Assembly (NCBI GenBank): GCA_017601395.1
Contig: JAFNIQ010000007.1
Span: 1 to 51,410 of the forward strand
Source: Candidatus Brockarchaeota archaeon
GTDB taxonomy: Archaea > Thermoproteota > EX4484-205 > JAAOZP01
Length of the DNA stretch: 51,410 bases
Reading direction: 5' to 3'
The first letter of the stretch is position 1. Each line of letters opens with the position of its first letter. Positions 24,889-33,253 of this stretch are shown piece by piece. Below the pieces are notes generated by a model. It saw only the letters and a program-made list of their open reading frames with translations. It did no database searches and was not told the origin of the DNA. The position numbers and the translations under genes were made by a program.

Positions 24889-25938
24889 ATGAGGGTTGGG
24901 ATAGTTGGCTACGGAGCATACGTGCCTAGGCTGAGAATCAGGGTTGAAGAGATAGCGAGAGTCTGGGGGCATGACGCCAACTCCTACAGGGAGGGGCTTG
25001 GAATAGAGGAGAAGTCTGTTCCGTCGCTAGACGAGGATACTGCCACGATAGCCGTTGAGGCTGCGAGAAACGCCATGAGGCGGGCGCTTGAGGTTAAGCC
25101 GAGCGAGGTCGGCGCCCTGTTCGTGGGCTCAGAATCCCACCCGTATGTTGTTAAGCCGACGGCAGCAACCGTCGCAGAAGCCCTGGGCTTAACGCCAAGC
25201 CTAACCGCGGCAGACACAGAGTTCGCCTGCAAGGCTGCGACAACAGCAATCCAAGCATGCTTAGGGATGGTTAAGGCAGGATACATAAGGTACGGTATCT
25301 CGATAGGGGCTGACACAGCTCAGGGAGCACCTAGGGACGCGCTCGAGTATACTGCTGCCGCAGGCGGAGCCGCTTACGTAATAGGCGCGGGAGAAGGTGT
25401 GATCGCCGAGGTTGAGGCAACATATTCCTACACGCAGGATGTCCCTGACTTCTGGAGGAGGGATGGCGCCAGCTACCCTAGGCACGCTGGAAGATTCACA
25501 GGCGAGCCCGCGTACTTCGAGCACGTTATAAACTGCACGAGAGGCCTGCTGGAGAAAACTGGGACAACACCTCGGGATTACGATTACGTAGTGTTCCACC
25601 AGCCTAACTCGAAGTTCCCGTTGAAAGCCGCCAGGGAGCTCGGCTTCGAGGATAAGAAGCTCCATCCTGGTCTCCTGGTCAACCGTCTCGGAAACACTTA
25701 CTCAGGCTCCTCTCTACTCGGCCTGGCGGCAGTACTGGATGTTGCAAGCCCCGGGGAAAGGATTCTGCTAACCTCCTACGGTTCTGGAGCCGGGTCAGAC
25801 TCCTTCAGCATAAGGGTGACGGAAGCCATAGACTATAAGAGGAAGCTGGCCCCGCCTGTGATATACTACCTGGATAAGCGTGAATACATAGATTACTCAA
25901 CCTATGCGAGGTACAGGAGGCTTTTCAAAGAGAGGTGA
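24889..25938 (+). CDS. Hydroxymethylglutaryl-CoA synthase (archaeal type)
   Basis: About 349 residues from the ATG at 24889, which gives the typical archaeal N-terminus [21 protein letters not shown] at 24877 lies 6 nt after GAGGTG and would add four residues. The nucleophile Cys is in [10 protein letters not shown] (C114), and the catalytic His is in VFHQPN (H237). It condenses acetyl-CoA with acetoacetyl-CoA in the mevalonate route to archaeal lipids. It is followed after 7 nt by the thiolase and then the DUF35 gene, the order of the known thiolase/HMG-CoA synthase channelling complex. A TATA-like TTAAATA is at 24845-24851. Confidence 0.95.
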   Translation: MRVGIVGYGAYVPRLRIRVEEIARVWGHDANSYREGLGIEEKSVPSLDEDTATIAVEAARNAMRRALEVKPSEVGALFVGSESHPYVVKPTAATVAEALGLTPSLTAADTEFACKAATTAIQACLGMVKAGYIRYGISIGADTAQGAPRDALEYTAAAGGAAYVIGAGEGVIAEVEATYSYTQDVPDFWRRDGASYPRHAGRFTGEPAYFEHVINCTRGLLEKTGTTPRDYDYVVFHQPNSKFPLKAARELGFEDKKLHPGLLVNRLGNTYSGSSLLGLAAVLDVASPGERILLTSYGSGAGSDSFSIRVTEAIDYKRKLAPPVIYYLDKREYIDYSTYARYRRLFKER

Positions 25939-25945
25939 CCATGGT

Positions 25946-27112
25946 TTGAAGAGAGAGGTTGCAATAGTGGCTGTTGGCGCAACAAGGTTCGGGGAACACT
26001 GGAGCAAGGGTCTTAAGGACTTGGCGTGGGAAGCCGGGGTTCAGGCTGTTGAAGAAGCAGGCATAAGCGGAAAAGATATTCAGTACATTGTCTTCGGAAA
26101 CATGTCTGGAGGAATGTTCGAAGGACAGGAGCATGTTGGAGCCCTTGTGGCGGAGTTCCTAGGGTTGAACCCTGTGCCAGCTACAAGGGTTGAGGCTGCA
26201 TGCGCCTCCGGCGGGGTGGCTTTCTTCCAAGGCTACTTGGCTGTAGCGTCAGGCATGTATGACCTTGTGGCTGTCGGCGGGGTTGAGAAGATGACTGACG
26301 TTGAACCAGGACAGGCTACGGAGATTCTTTCAGCAGCAATGGACTATGAGTGGGAAGCATACTTCGGCGCCACTTTCCCAGGTGTTTACGCACTGATGGC
26401 AACCAGGTATATGCATGATTACGGCCTTAAGCCGGAGACGCTTGCCAAAGTCGCTGTTAAAAACCATTACCATGGAAGCATGAACCCGCTTGCTCACTTC
26501 AGGAACAGGATAACCGTGGAGGACGTGCTCTCCTCCCCCATCGTAGCCCATCCGTTGAGGAGGAACGACTGCTGCCCTGTTTCAGACGGTGCTGCCTGCG
26601 TGCTGCTCGCACCGCTGGATGAGGCGTATAAATACACGGACACGCCGATAATCGTTAAGGGTGTGGCGCAAGCATCAGACACGCTCAGCCTCCTTGAAAG
26701 GAGGGACATATGCACCCTGAACGCGACGGTGCAAGCTGCGGAGAAGGCTTTCGCGATGGCTAAGCTCGCCAGGAGGGATGTTGACTTGGTTGAGGTGCAT
26801 GACTGCTTCACGATAGCGGAGATACTGGCTCTAGAGGACCTTGGCTTCTGCGCCAAGGGGGAGGCGTTCAAGCTTTACGAGGAGGGGGAGACCTATGTTG
26901 GAGGCAGGTTGCCGGTGAACACCGACGGGGGGCTGAAGGCAGGCGGACACGCGGTCGGCGCAACCGGAGTAAAACAGATAGTTGAGGTCGTTAAGCAGCT
27001 GAGGGGAGAGGCGGAGGGCGGTAGGCAGGTCGACGGGGCTGAGATCGGCTTAGCGCACAACGTAGGCGGGTCGGGCGCCACTGCTGTCGTAACCATACTT
27101 TCAAGGAGGTGA
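25946..27112 (+). CDS. Acetoacetyl-CoA thiolase (SCP-x-like archaeal type)
   Basis: About 388 residues from TTG 25946, preceded by GAGGTGAC. The open frame reaches further upstream, but those codons overlap the HMG-CoA synthase end and do not look like a thiolase N-terminus. [17 protein letters not shown] is the usual beginning. The active-site Cys is in [12 protein letters not shown] (C86), and the C-terminal His lies in GGHAVGATG. The thiolase makes acetoacetyl-CoA and hands it to HMG-CoA synthase. In archaea the complex holds the intermediate with the help of the DUF35 protein encoded next. Confidence 0.93.
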   Translation: MKREVAIVAVGATRFGEHWSKGLKDLAWEAGVQAVEEAGISGKDIQYIVFGNMSGGMFEGQEHVGALVAEFLGLNPVPATRVEAACASGGVAFFQGYLAVASGMYDLVAVGGVEKMTDVEPGQATEILSAAMDYEWEAYFGATFPGVYALMATRYMHDYGLKPETLAKVAVKNHYHGSMNPLAHFRNRITVEDVLSSPIVAHPLRRNDCCPVSDGAACVLLAPLDEAYKYTDTPIIVKGVAQASDTLSLLERRDICTLNATVQAAEKAFAMAKLARRDVDLVEVHDCFTIAEILALEDLGFCAKGEAFKLYEEGETYVGGRLPVNTDGGLKAGGHAVGATGVKQIVEVVKQLRGEAEGGRQVDGAEIGLAHNVGGSGATAVVTILSRR

Positions 27113-27118
27113 AACGGC

Positions 27119-27586
27119 GTGAGTGTCTCCGGAGTGCCTAGACACTGGAGGAGCCAAAGGGAAAGATACAGGCTTCTCGGCACGTATTGCGAGAACTGTG
27201 GGACAAGCTTCTTCCCACCTAGGAAGATCTGCCCGAAGTGCCGGAGGAAAGGCAGGACTAGGGAGGTCGAGTTCTCAGGCAGAGGCAGGGTTTTCAGCTA
27301 CACGGTTATCCATGTCGGCTCTAAAACATTCGACGAGTATGCTCCATACGTCATAGGGCTGATCGAGCTTCAGGAGGGCCCAAGGGTCCTCTCGCAAATA
27401 GTGGACTGCAAGCCTGAAGACGTGCACATAGGGATGGAGGTTGAAGCCTGCTTCAGAAAGCTTTTCGAACAGGAGGACGGAGGGATAATAAGCTACGGCT
27501 TCAAGTTTAGACCAGTCGACGACAGCTGGGTTGAATACTACGAGAAGCTGCTTGCGGATAAGAAGGCTAGGGCTGCGCAAACCTAG
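27119..27586 (+). CDS. DUF35 OB-fold zinc-ribbon protein (thiolase/HMGS scaffold)
   Basis: A 155-residue protein from GTG 27119, six bases after the thiolase stop. It has an N-terminal zinc ribbon, CENCGTSFFPPRKICPKC (four Cys), followed by an OB fold (EVEFSGRGRVFSYTVIHVG). In archaea this protein bridges thiolase and HMG-CoA synthase and provides the shared CoA-binding site. The genetic order here (synthase, thiolase, DUF35) is the standard one. Confidence 0.93.
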   Translation: MSVSGVPRHWRSQRERYRLLGTYCENCGTSFFPPRKICPKCRRKGRTREVEFSGRGRVFSYTVIHVGSKTFDEYAPYVIGLIELQEGPRVLSQIVDCKPEDVHIGMEVEACFRKLFEQEDGGIISYGFKFRPVDDSWVEYYEKLLADKKARAAQT

Positions 27587-27676
27587 TCTACGGGTTAACC
27601 GTGGTAGGAATCTTCCCCTAGGGTTGCAATCCGCTCGGCTTAATGTTTAAAAAACACTTCTACGCATTCTTCAGCA

Positions 27677-28516
27677 TTGCCGCCTCAGTGTAGAATTGGG
27701 CCAGCCGGGTTCCCGTTAAAAGGGCCACATGGGACAGACGCTATGCCCTACCTGAGGAAGATAGGGCTCAACGCGATGGAATACCAGGCTGTTAGAAGCC
27801 TTAGGATAAGCAGGAAGCCTGCCGTCGAGCTCGCCTCAACCGCGTCAGAGAACGATATTCTCCTGACTCTCCACGGCCCCTATGCGATAAACCTTTCCTC
27901 AGGCAGGAAGCTTGTTAGAAGGCAGAGCATCCGGAGACTAGTCAAGTCCGCTGAAATAGCCTCGTGGATGGGAGCCTTCCATGTGACTTTCCACCCGGGC
28001 TACTACAGCGGGCTTCCTAGGGAGCTTGCGATGCAGGCGCAGAAGGAGGCTTTTAAAAACGTGTTGGAGAAGATGGATGAGAAAAGGATTAGTGCGGAGC
28101 TGGGACCTGAGACAACAGGCAAACCGGACCAGTTTGGAACGCTTGAAGAATTGATCGAGCTTTCAAACACCTTTGAAAACGTTAGGCTTACTCTTGATTT
28201 TGCCCATGTTCACGCTAGGATGGGAGGCTCTATTAAAAGCCGCGGAGACTACGAGAAGATTCTCGACACGGTGGAGAAAACGCTTGGAAGCGAGAGAATG
28301 AGAAACCTGGTGGTTCATTTCTCAGAGGTTGAGACGACTTCAAAGGGTTTCGGGGAGAAGCGGCATCATCCTCTTGGAAGCGGTTACGGGCCTGACTTCA
28401 GAAAGCTTGCAGAAATAATAGTTGAAAAAGGATACTCGTTCATCATAATATGTGAATCCCCCCTGTTGGAGGTTGACGCGTTGAAAATGAAGAGGATGCT
28501 GACCCGGTTTAAATAA
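27677..28516 (+). CDS. Endonuclease IV-like TIM-barrel protein
   Basis: The 279-residue protein has the metal-binding pattern of AP endonuclease family 2: LHGPYAINLSS, VTFHPGYY, ISAELGPETTG, LDFAHVHARMG, VVHFSEVE, GSGYGPDF and IICESPLL in order. These supply the His, Glu and Asp ligands of a trinuclear zinc site. The family nicks DNA at abasic sites in base-excision repair, although sugar-phosphate isomerases share the fold. The length and ligand order favour the nuclease. It is preceded by a gap of about 90 bp after the HMG-CoA synthase operon. Confidence 0.85.
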   Translation: MPPQCRIGPAGFPLKGPHGTDAMPYLRKIGLNAMEYQAVRSLRISRKPAVELASTASENDILLTLHGPYAINLSSGRKLVRRQSIRRLVKSAEIASWMGAFHVTFHPGYYSGLPRELAMQAQKEAFKNVLEKMDEKRISAELGPETTGKPDQFGTLEELIELSNTFENVRLTLDFAHVHARMGGSIKSRGDYEKILDTVEKTLGSERMRNLVVHFSEVETTSKGFGEKRHHPLGSGYGPDFRKLAEIIVEKGYSFIIICESPLLEVDALKMKRMLTRFK

Positions 28517-28588
28517 TTGCGGCTTGATTTAGGGCTGGTCAGAAGGTTGAAGCAGACGATCTTTCCATCATGACGCTTAGCTGCGGCT

Positions 28589-29173
28589 TCACTGTTTAGA
28601 GAAGAAGGAGATTATTTCCCGGCAGAACTCGGGGAGATCATCTGGAACCCTTCCCGTTATTATGTTCCCATCCCTAACGGCTGGAACGTCTTCGAAAACC
28701 GCGCCCGCGTTAATCAGGTCGTCTCGAACAGCCTTGTATGCTGTGATCCTCTTGCCCCTAACTATGCCCGCCGAAATCAGCACTTGAGGACCGTGGCAGA
28801 TGGCTGCTATCAGCTTTCCAAGCTGATTCGCTCTCTTAACCAGCTCAATGACCTTCTTATTGGTCCGCAAGGCGTCTGGGGAGAATCCGCCGGGGAAAAG
28901 AAGGCAATCCACTTCCTCAGGTTTTATCTCTTCAAGCGTTTTTATAATGTAACGCTTACCGGGAGCCATGACTTCAAGGGGCACCGGCGTTCCGTATCTG
29001 CCGGATACAGGCTTCTCAGCGGAAGGCCTTGGATGCAGTCCGCTCTTAACCGGCACAACTGTGATCTTAGCTCCTTCTTCGCTCAAACGCAGTAAAGGAT
29101 ATAGCAACTCAACATCCTCAAACTCGTTGGCTACAATTATAACTACATTCTTTCCCATAAGACTCATGTACAA
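28589..29173 (-). CDS. DJ-1/PfpI family protein (deglycase/glyoxalase-like)
   Basis: The 194-residue protein has the nucleophile-elbow Cys in AAICHGPQVL (C126), preceded by LLFPGGFSPD, and an N-terminal Glu in ANEFEDVELLYP. This is the archaeal PfpI-type arrangement, reported as an intracellular peptidase, deglycase or glyoxalase. Start choice: ATG 29173 is the longest. A minus-strand TTTTAAATT at about 29187-29195 suggests a leaderless start at ATG 29167 or 29158 (MGKNVVIIVANEFED). It is monocistronic. Confidence 0.9.
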   Translation of the reverse strand: MYMSLMGKNVVIIVANEFEDVELLYPLLRLSEEGAKITVVPVKSGLHPRPSAEKPVSGRYGTPVPLEVMAPGKRYIIKTLEEIKPEEVDCLLFPGGFSPDALRTNKKVIELVKRANQLGKLIAAICHGPQVLISAGIVRGKRITAYKAVRDDLINAGAVFEDVPAVRDGNIITGRVPDDLPEFCREIISFFSKQ

Positions 29174-29325
29174 GAAAGAGCGGTCGAAATTTAAAAGCTT
29201 TTCGTCCTTAAAATTACTTGTGCAATATACATACCTATGTTAATACATTTACTGGTTTCAAACATATTCGTTACCCCGAAATTCGCGCTTTAGTAGTAAT
29301 ACTGTCCCACCGCTAGACAACGAAA

Positions 29326-30333
29326 CTATCTAAGTGTTAAGTTTCTGCATTTCACAGGGTCTACAACAATACCCTCAATCGGTTTCTTTTCTAAATAGTT
29401 GAAGATTGCTTCAACAATCGTCTCGTCCATGGCTGCCAGCGATTCCAGGGTATATGCTGCTATATGGGGTGTAATCACGACATTACTGTATTTCAGAAGC
29501 GGGTGCTCAAGACCTATAGGCTCATTCTCAACAACATCCAACGCTGCCGCGCTCACAATGCCTTTCTCTATGGCTTCAACGAGAGCATCTTGGTCTATGA
29601 GTTCTCCTCTCGCAGTATTAACCACTATAATTCCTCTCCTCGCGCCCATTAGCGTTTCCCTGCTAATGATATGATATGTTTCAGGACTAAGATTCGTATG
29701 GAGAGTAACTATATCGCTTTTAGCCATAAGTTCGATAATACTGGTAACCTGAGCAACCCCGAGAGCTCTCATCTTCTCCTCATGCACATAGGGATCGTAG
29801 GCGATTACTTTGGAGCCGAATCCTTTTCTAAGGATCTCAGCTACCTTGGAGCCAATATTACCGAAGCCTACAATACCGACTGTGAGGCTACTTATATTCC
29901 TACTCACGAATTTGGCGCGCTCTTGCCATCCGCCTTTTCTCACGGCATCGTTCGCTTCTGCGACACGTCTCAGTGCGGAAAGCATTAAAGCTACAGTATG
30001 TTCCGCAACAGCATCTCTTTCTTTATATCCAGGTATGGCGACGATTTTCACACCATGCTCTTCCGCAGCCTTTAAATCAACATTGTCTAAGCCTATGCCA
30101 TGCCTCAAAATCATGACAACATCTGCGTTACTTTTAAAGAACTCTTCCCCATATCGTGGTGTCACGCTTGCTACAACAAAATGGTATCCGGAGAGCTTCT
30201 CAGCCAATTCCTTCCCCGATACGTTCTTCGAGACTTCGATTTGATCCACGATGCATCTTGATGCAAGCCTACTTATAGCGTCAGTAAATCTACCGAAAGA
30301 TTTAGAGTTCACAATCGCTACGCGAGGCCTCAT
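29326..30333 (-). CDS. D-2-hydroxyacid dehydrogenase (phosphoglycerate-dehydrogenase-like)
   Basis: The 335-residue NAD-dependent dehydrogenase has the Rossmann motif VGIVGFGNIGSKVAEIL and the catalytic triad of the family: Arg in NTARGELID, Glu in ENEPIGLEH, and His in ITPHIAAYT. It oxidises or reduces a D-2-hydroxy acid. It is last in a three-gene operon with an FGGY kinase and a DapA-like aldolase (4-nt overlap with the aldolase gene), which suggests handling of a sugar-acid cleavage product such as glyoxylate, hydroxypyruvate or glycerate. AT-rich like its partners. Confidence 0.88.
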   Translation of the reverse strand: MRPRVAIVNSKSFGRFTDAISRLASRCIVDQIEVSKNVSGKELAEKLSGYHFVVASVTPRYGEEFFKSNADVVMILRHGIGLDNVDLKAAEEHGVKIVAIPGYKERDAVAEHTVALMLSALRRVAEANDAVRKGGWQERAKFVSRNISSLTVGIVGFGNIGSKVAEILRKGFGSKVIAYDPYVHEEKMRALGVAQVTSIIELMAKSDIVTLHTNLSPETYHIISRETLMGARRGIIVVNTARGELIDQDALVEAIEKGIVSAAALDVVENEPIGLEHPLLKYSNVVITPHIAAYTLESLAAMDETIVEAIFNYLEKKPIEGIVVDPVKCRNLTLR

Positions 30334-31238
30334 CTTTCTAACCCTAAGCTTTCCGCGTATTCGATATAAGGCTCGGAGAACCTCTTGACCTCTAACTTTT
30401 CCTCCTCGGTGAGTCTCCTCAACTGTATTGGTGACGAACCGATGTCAACCCCCCTGAGTCTAAGTATTTCCCTTAGGACAACCTGGGTTTCAACCCCGAA
30501 TTTACTTAATTCTCTCCTGATTCTGTTTACAACGCCTTGAAGCTCGAAAGCTTTTTTAACATCCCCGTTTTTCACGGCGGAGTAAACCGATAAAGGAATT
30601 TCTGGAAACGCGTTGGCTATACCGCAAACATGGGCTTTAGCTCCAATTAAAAAGGTCACAGCTATTAGCGAGTCCCCGGCTCCTGCGACATAATGAGTCT
30701 TCCCAAACACATCAATGTAATTTTGAAGCTGTTCAACATCGTAACTCGTATCCTTTATACCTATTACACTCGGGACCTCTCTAACTATAGATTCGAAATC
30801 GTTCGGCGAAATATTATATCCCTGTCTACCCTTATTGTTGTACACCATTAATGGAGCACCAGCCTTTGAAAGATAGCTATAGTATGAAATCAGCCCCTCC
30901 TTGCCTGGTTTATGATAGATCGGGCCTACGGAACTGATTGCTCCGATTCCCAGGTTTGCCGCATGCTTCGCCAGCTCAAGAGCAGTCTTTACGTCTGTCG
31001 CACCAACGTGAGCAATCACGCTGGTTTTATCTGGAACGGTTTCAACTACTTTTTCAAGCATTCTTTCACGTTCATCTTTACTTACGAGTATTCCTTCACC
31101 ATAAGTCCCAAGGACAAAAAAGCCTTTAACCCCTTTCTCGATCAGGAAGTTTATTAGTGAGGAGACCCCATCTTCGTCGACTTCAACACCATCTTTAAGT
31201 GGAGTTATTATCGCCGTAACAATACCCTCAGGATACAT
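30330..31238 (-). CDS. DapA/NanA superfamily aldolase
   Basis: The 302-residue TIM-barrel protein has the Schiff-base Lys in IGIKDTS (K162), the partner Tyr in MVYNNKGRQGYN (Y133), and GTYGEG near residue 45 in place of the dihydrodipicolinate-synthase GTTGE. The YNNKGR variation from the common YNIPGR also points away from true DapA. 2-keto-3-deoxy sugar-acid aldolases and related lyases have such changes. In this operon with a sugar kinase and a hydroxyacid dehydrogenase, catabolic cleavage of a keto-deoxy sugar acid is the best guess. Confidence 0.88.
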   Translation of the reverse strand: MYPEGIVTAIITPLKDGVEVDEDGVSSLINFLIEKGVKGFFVLGTYGEGILVSKDERERMLEKVVETVPDKTSVIAHVGATDVKTALELAKHAANLGIGAISSVGPIYHKPGKEGLISYYSYLSKAGAPLMVYNNKGRQGYNISPNDFESIVREVPSVIGIKDTSYDVEQLQNYIDVFGKTHYVAGAGDSLIAVTFLIGAKAHVCGIANAFPEIPLSVYSAVKNGDVKKAFELQGVVNRIRRELSKFGVETQVVLREILRLRGVDIGSSPIQLRRLTEEEKLEVKRFSEPYIEYAESLGLER

Positions 31239-31293
31239 GATTATGCCCCTACCCAGTAAAAATCCAAACTATATAAGTCTTATCTTTATTTTT

Positions 31294-32805
31294 TCAAGAG
31301 TCTTTTCTTCCAACGCTTCTCAACAGCTTAACTAGTTTAAGGAAAGTAGCATAGTTTTCTTCATAAACAATTCTATTCTTCTCTATGGGCACAACTTTTT
31401 CCCTAACTTTAACCCATTTATTTGAAAACTCCTCTATGCTGGAGAGAGTTAAAGCGTTAAAGGCTAATGCTGCTGCACCGTAATTGGTAGCGTCTTCGCC
31501 TGTCGCTACAACGTTAATCTCACAACCGAGAACATCTGAAAGGATTTGCGCCCACAATCTAGATTTTGAACCTCCCCCAACCAAGTATACTTCGTCCAAG
31601 CTTATCGAGTTTTCCGAAAGCACATCGGCGATCGCTCTAATAACATACCCTACTCCCTCCATTATCGCCCTTATAAAATGAGCTCTACTGCATCTTCTCG
31701 AGATGCCGAGGAAAGCCCCTGTTAAATTCGGGTCTCTATAGGGGAACCTTTCACCAGTGAGAAAAGGTAGAAAGATAAGGCCCTCTGAACCGGGAAACGC
31801 TTTTTCTGCTTCTAAGTCGAGAATACTGTAAGGGTCTTTGCCAATGCTACTGCCGATTAGAGTTTCCATCTGACCGAAATTGTCTCTGAACCATCTTAAA
31901 CAGTCTCCACCACTATTCGAAGCGCCTCCCAAGGCGTAGAGCCCATTTGCCGCATAATAAGTAAAGAGCCGCATTTCCAAACTCTTGTCCAGAACCATTT
32001 TCCTAGAAAGCTTTCTAATAACGCCAGTGCTACCGATGTTTAAAACAGTGCCTTTTTCAGTTAAGCCTAGGCCGAAATTCTGTGCTGCACCGTCAAACGT
32101 TGCAAAGACGATTTTCACATCCGGATTAAACCCGTATTCTCCACAAACTTTAGACGGTATGGTGTCGAAGATTCTTCCACCTTCGCAAAGCCTTGGAAAC
32201 CTGTTTTCATCTATACCGAGTAAGTTAAGCACTTTCTCACTGTACTTAAGTTTCCTGAGGTTAACGACCCCGCCTCCACTGGCTGTGGCAAGATCTATAC
32301 ACGGCTCCGTTGTTAAACCAGTCTTCCACAATAAGTAATCCTTGCAAAACAAAAGATATTTGGCCTCTTTAAAAACACTAGGTTCCTTTTTCATGAACCA
32401 ATAAAGCTTGTACGGCATGAATACAAATATTGGAGGAGCCCCGGTTTCCTCGTATAGTTCATAAGGATTAGCTTTTTCCAGCAGCTCTTTTTCAACCTCT
32501 GCTGCTCTCGTATCGTGGTGCGTTATCACTTTAGTTAAGGGCGTCCCATCCCTGTCTGCGAGCAGCATGCTGTGATTGTAAGTCGTAACCGCTATTGCTT
32601 CAATGCTTCTCCCATACTTTTTGCCAAAATAATCCAGCATAGAGGTGAAAGACTCTAAAAGTTCTTTCGGCTCGTGCCCGGCAAACCTGTTTTCCAAGTG
32701 AAGCGTTAGCTCGTGAATCCTCCTCTCAACAACTTTCCCATCATTATTTATAACAAGGCCTTTCATATTAGTACTGCCGACATCGATCGTGAGAACTAAA
32801 CTCAT
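31294..32805 (-). CDS. FGGY-family carbohydrate kinase
   Basis: The 503-residue kinase starts with the phosphate-1 motif TIDVGSTNMKGLVI, has the conserved NIGSTGVIR and GGASNSGG segments in the middle, and ends with the adenosine motif VGGGSKSRLWAQIL. Members phosphorylate xylulose, gluconate, glycerol, ribulose and other sugars, and the substrate cannot be told from sequence. It is the first gene of the AT-rich operon with the aldolase and dehydrogenase, with a 55-bp gap to the next gene. A TATA-like TATATAAAAAAT is on its minus-strand upstream side near 32806-32816, at the start of the coding frame. Confidence 0.88.
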   Translation of the reverse strand: MSLVLTIDVGSTNMKGLVINNDGKVVERRIHELTLHLENRFAGHEPKELLESFTSMLDYFGKKYGRSIEAIAVTTYNHSMLLADRDGTPLTKVITHHDTRAAEVEKELLEKANPYELYEETGAPPIFVFMPYKLYWFMKKEPSVFKEAKYLLFCKDYLLWKTGLTTEPCIDLATASGGGVVNLRKLKYSEKVLNLLGIDENRFPRLCEGGRIFDTIPSKVCGEYGFNPDVKIVFATFDGAAQNFGLGLTEKGTVLNIGSTGVIRKLSRKMVLDKSLEMRLFTYYAANGLYALGGASNSGGDCLRWFRDNFGQMETLIGSSIGKDPYSILDLEAEKAFPGSEGLIFLPFLTGERFPYRDPNLTGAFLGISRRCSRAHFIRAIMEGVGYVIRAIADVLSENSISLDEVYLVGGGSKSRLWAQILSDVLGCEINVVATGEDATNYGAAALAFNALTLSSIEEFSNKWVKVREKVVPIEKNRIVYEENYATFLKLVKLLRSVGRKDS

Positions 32806-32976
32806 TTTTTATATACTGTCTCTTATCTTTCAAACTCTTCTTAATAACTCTTCGACATGAATAGTACGTCTCTGCATCGTATTTTATATTCGTAATAATT
32901 ACTTTAAACCCTTCATACTTGAAAGGTGAGATGGGAGAACCGGAGAATAAAAGATTTTTATACGTTTTCAGGAGCT

Positions 32977-33237
32977 TTGAAAAACAGGTTGCCGCGTAAG
33001 GAGTCTCGCATACTTCTAGACGCTGAGGTCCTAGTGAGGCTCGCATACCTGACTATTACGGGTGAAACAGATCTGAAAAACCTTGAAACACTTAGGCGGA
33101 CGTATGACCAAGCCGGGGGCCAAACTATTACCGGCGAGCCTCCCCTTGAAGGCTCGCTTGAACTGACGCCGCTTGAAGACCTCCGCAGGTTCTTCGAAGA
33201 GACGCTAGGCTCCTCCGATGTTTTAAAGGATGAGTGA
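32977..33237 (+). CDS. Small acidic protein of unknown function
   Basis: About 86 residues from TTG 32977, chosen because a TATA-like TTTTTATAC lies just ahead at 32955-32963 and GGAG at 32971-32974. A longer frame starts at 32926, but the part before the TATA box cannot be translated from such a transcript. No family is recognised. The protein is charged and helical (LLDAEVLVRLAYLTITG, then LEDLRRFFEETLG), with no Cys or membrane segment. It runs tail-to-tail into the surface protein gene. Confidence 0.45.
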   Translation: MKNRLPRKESRILLDAEVLVRLAYLTITGETDLKNLETLRRTYDQAGGQTITGEPPLEGSLELTPLEDLRRFFEETLGSSDVLKDE

Positions 33238-33253
33238 AGACAGCGGCTTGACA

